Made by a program: the position numbers and the translations under genes
Source of the DNA: Gammaproteobacteria bacterium
Lineage (GTDB): Bacteria > Pseudomonadota > Gammaproteobacteria > Pseudomonadales > Azotimanducaceae
Direction: 5' to 3'
NCBI GenBank assembly: GCA_009839405.1
Contig: VXPR01000512.1
Span: 1 to 14,559, forward strand
Length of the DNA: 14,559 nucleotides
The notes under the pieces: model-generated
Databases searched by the model: none
The model's input: only the letters and a program-made list of their open reading frames with translations
What the model was told of the DNA's origin: nothing
Shown: positions 13,400 through 14,559 of the stretch, piece after piece
Layout of the letters: every line of letters starts with the position of its first letter
Numbering within the stretch: the first letter of the stretch is position 1

Positions 13400-14414
13400 G
13401 TCGGCAGTTGGCGCCTGTGTGTCCGGGTGGGTTCTCTGGGCGGCGTGGAGTTCGGTGGCGGAGCCGGTCGAACTCCGGCTGCACACGTTCAACTCCCCGA
13501 GTTCCATCGCCGTGACCGAGTTCCTGCGGCCGTGGGCCACCGAGGTCGCCCTTCGGTCCGGTGGGCGCGTCACGATCCGCGTGTATCCGGCCATGCAGCT
13601 TGGCGGCAGGCCCGGAGACCTCTACGGCCAAGCGCGGGATGGCGTGGTCGACATCGCCTGGACCCTTCCGGGCTACTCGCCGGGCCGGTTCCCGCTGACC
13701 GAGGTGTTCGAGCTGCCGTTCGTGTGCTCCGACGCGGTGGCGACCAGCGCGGCGTTGACGGCGTTCCATCGGCAGTGGATGCAGGGCGAGTACGGCGACA
13801 CGCACCCACTGGTGTTCCATGTCACGGCGCCAGGCCATCTTCACACGGTAAAGCGGCAGGTTCGCACGCTCGAGGACCTGAAGGGGCTCGAGGTGCGCGC
13901 CGCTTCCCAAACCGCCGCAGCCATTGTCGAGGCTCTTGGCGCGGTCCCGGTTGGCATGCCCATTCCCCAAGCCTACGAGGCGCTCTCCCGGGGGGTGGTG
14001 GATGGTGCCTATATTCCCTGGACCATCATGCGGCCGTTCCGGCTTCACGAAGTCACGCGTCACCACACGGAAGTGGGGCTTTCCTGCACTCCCTTCGTGC
14101 TGGCAATGAACAGGACCCGCTACGATGGCTTGCCGGCCGATGTCAGGGAGGTACTGGACGCCACGACCGGAATGGCGCTCGCAAGGCGGCTCGGCCGGCT
14201 GTGGCAGGACGACGAACGGCCCGGTCGTGACATCGCAGTGGAACGGGGCCATTCGATTCTGCCCCTCGACTCGGCAGAGCGCTCCCGGTGGCGCCAGGCC
14301 ACCGCGTCCGTGATCGCCGGCTGGGTGGCCAAGGTGGATGCGATGGGGCATGACGGCCGCGCCCTGCTCGCCGAGGCGGAACGTCTCGTCGCCCTGCACG
14401 GCGATGGTCGCTAG
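13389..14414 (+). CDS. dctP: DctP-family TRAP transporter substrate-binding protein
   Basis: Periplasmic solute receptor of about 341 residues. From ATG 13389 it has a signal peptide: Arg2 and Arg4, a hydrophobic core GWVLWAAW and a likely cleavage after SSVA near residue 24. The mature protein starts VELRLHTFNSPSS. WATEVALRSGGRVTIRVYPAMQLGG (49-73), DGVVDIAWTLPGYSPGRFPL, and LEDLKGLEVRAAS (161-173) with the ligand-salt-bridge Arg170 are standard for DctP. GAVPVGMPIPQAYEALSRGVVDG follows. The ligand is likely a carboxylate but is not identifiable. No dctQ or dctM membrane gene is in the window. The start codon lies inside the terminal repeat of the element on its left and the TAG stop lies in the first bases of the element on its right. 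GTG 13419 is an alternative start but gives a poorer signal peptide. Confidence 0.92.
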   Translation: MRARSAVGACVSGWVLWAAWSSVAEPVELRLHTFNSPSSIAVTEFLRPWATEVALRSGGRVTIRVYPAMQLGGRPGDLYGQARDGVVDIAWTLPGYSPGRFPLTEVFELPFVCSDAVATSAALTAFHRQWMQGEYGDTHPLVFHVTAPGHLHTVKRQVRTLEDLKGLEVRAASQTAAAIVEALGAVPVGMPIPQAYEALSRGVVDGAYIPWTIMRPFRLHEVTRHHTEVGLSCTPFVLAMNRTRYDGLPADVREVLDATTGMALARRLGRLWQDDERPGRDIAVERGHSILPLDSAERSRWRQATASVIAGWVAKVDAMGHDGRALLAEAERLVALHGDGR

Positions 14415-14559
14415 CCCGCATTTCTCACCAGCGCTCGTAGCGAGGGCGACGAGGCGCCGCTGTGGCAGCGGCTGCGCACGCGTGCCAGGAGGCACGGCGG
14501 AAGGCGGCGAGGCCACCGCCTTGAAGTTTCGCGCGAGCGAAACTTCCAACGCGCCCGTA
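14411..14559. mobile_element. Second copy of the palindrome-rich element, truncated by the window edge
   Basis: The 149 bases to the end of the window align without gaps to 13095-13243 at 145 positions and are in the same orientation. They include the left terminal repeat (14411-14438), the hairpins of the left half and the perfect 10-bp GAAGTTTCGC stem (14523-14546). The right half lies beyond the window. Its CTAG supplies the stop codon of dctP (14412-14414). Confidence 0.8.

Noticed and set aside
11828..13594. 588-codon open frame on the minus strand
   Set aside because: It is antisense to the phosphotransferase gene and crosses the element and the VWA start. High-GC DNA gives long antisense frames, and the translation is low-complexity and basic.
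13095..14549. 484-codon open frame on the minus strand across the two elements and dctP
   Set aside because: It is antisense to a well-supported dctP. Its ends are just translations of the two copies of the repeat, which is why they look alike. It has no domain character of its own.

Overview
The window is GC-rich, densely coding bacterial DNA. The gene families (tripartite tricarboxylate transporter TctCBA, TRAP-type DctP, ExbD, a CNT nucleoside transporter, a kappa-GST-like isomerase, a CoxE-type VWA protein) point to a Pseudomonadota chromosome, perhaps an environmental gammaproteobacterium. The lineage is inference, because no rRNA or other marker gene is present. I call 14 protein genes. 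Half of them start at GTG or TTG. I see no tRNA, rRNA, CRISPR array or transposase gene.

Layout. (1) 224-4155, plus strand: a tight operon of an SMP-30/gluconolactonase-like hydrolase and a complete TctC-TctB-TctA uptake system, probably for a sugar acid, lactone or other small carboxylate. (2) 4339-4752: a lone ExbD. (3) 4788-5792: a threonine aldolase-type PLP enzyme. It runs convergently into a CNT-family nucleoside permease (minus strand, 7015-5789), and the two genes share one CTAG in which each reads its own TAG stop. (4) 7380-8950: a PfkB-family kinase followed by a chloramphenicol-phosphotransferase-like small kinase, overlapping as GTGA. They are divergent from the permease, so import and phosphorylation of nucleosides may be linked. 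(5) 9636-9004 (minus) and 9701-10462 (plus): a divergent pair of a 2-hydroxychromene-2-carboxylate isomerase-like DsbA-fold protein and a sirtuin, with a near-perfect 18-bp palindrome between them. (6) 11972-10620 (minus) and 12182-13003 (plus): a CoxE-like VWA protein, divergent from a choline/thiamine-kinase-like phosphotransferase. (7) 13389-14414: a DctP substrate-binding protein with no DctQ/DctM partner in view.

The most unusual content is not protein-coding. A 305-bp element (13095-13399) has 28-bp terminal inverted repeats (27/28 identical) that begin CTAGCCCGCATTTCTC, and its interior is a chain of about ten short hairpins. A second copy starts at 14411 in the same orientation and runs off the window; the 149 bp visible match the first copy at 145 positions. 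The dctP gene fits exactly between the copies. Its ATG lies in the right terminal repeat of copy 1 and its TAG stop lies in the first bases of copy 2.

Other gene ends (after tctA, on both sides of the VWA gene, after the sirtuin) carry related clusters of perfect short hairpins. Two of these clusters, about 1.5 kb apart, share a recognisable module. I read these as a family of non-autonomous, palindrome-rich intergenic elements (MITE-like or REP/BIME-like) that has spread through this genome and in places supplies start or stop codons. Whether they move, act as RNA processing sites, or do something else cannot be decided from this window.
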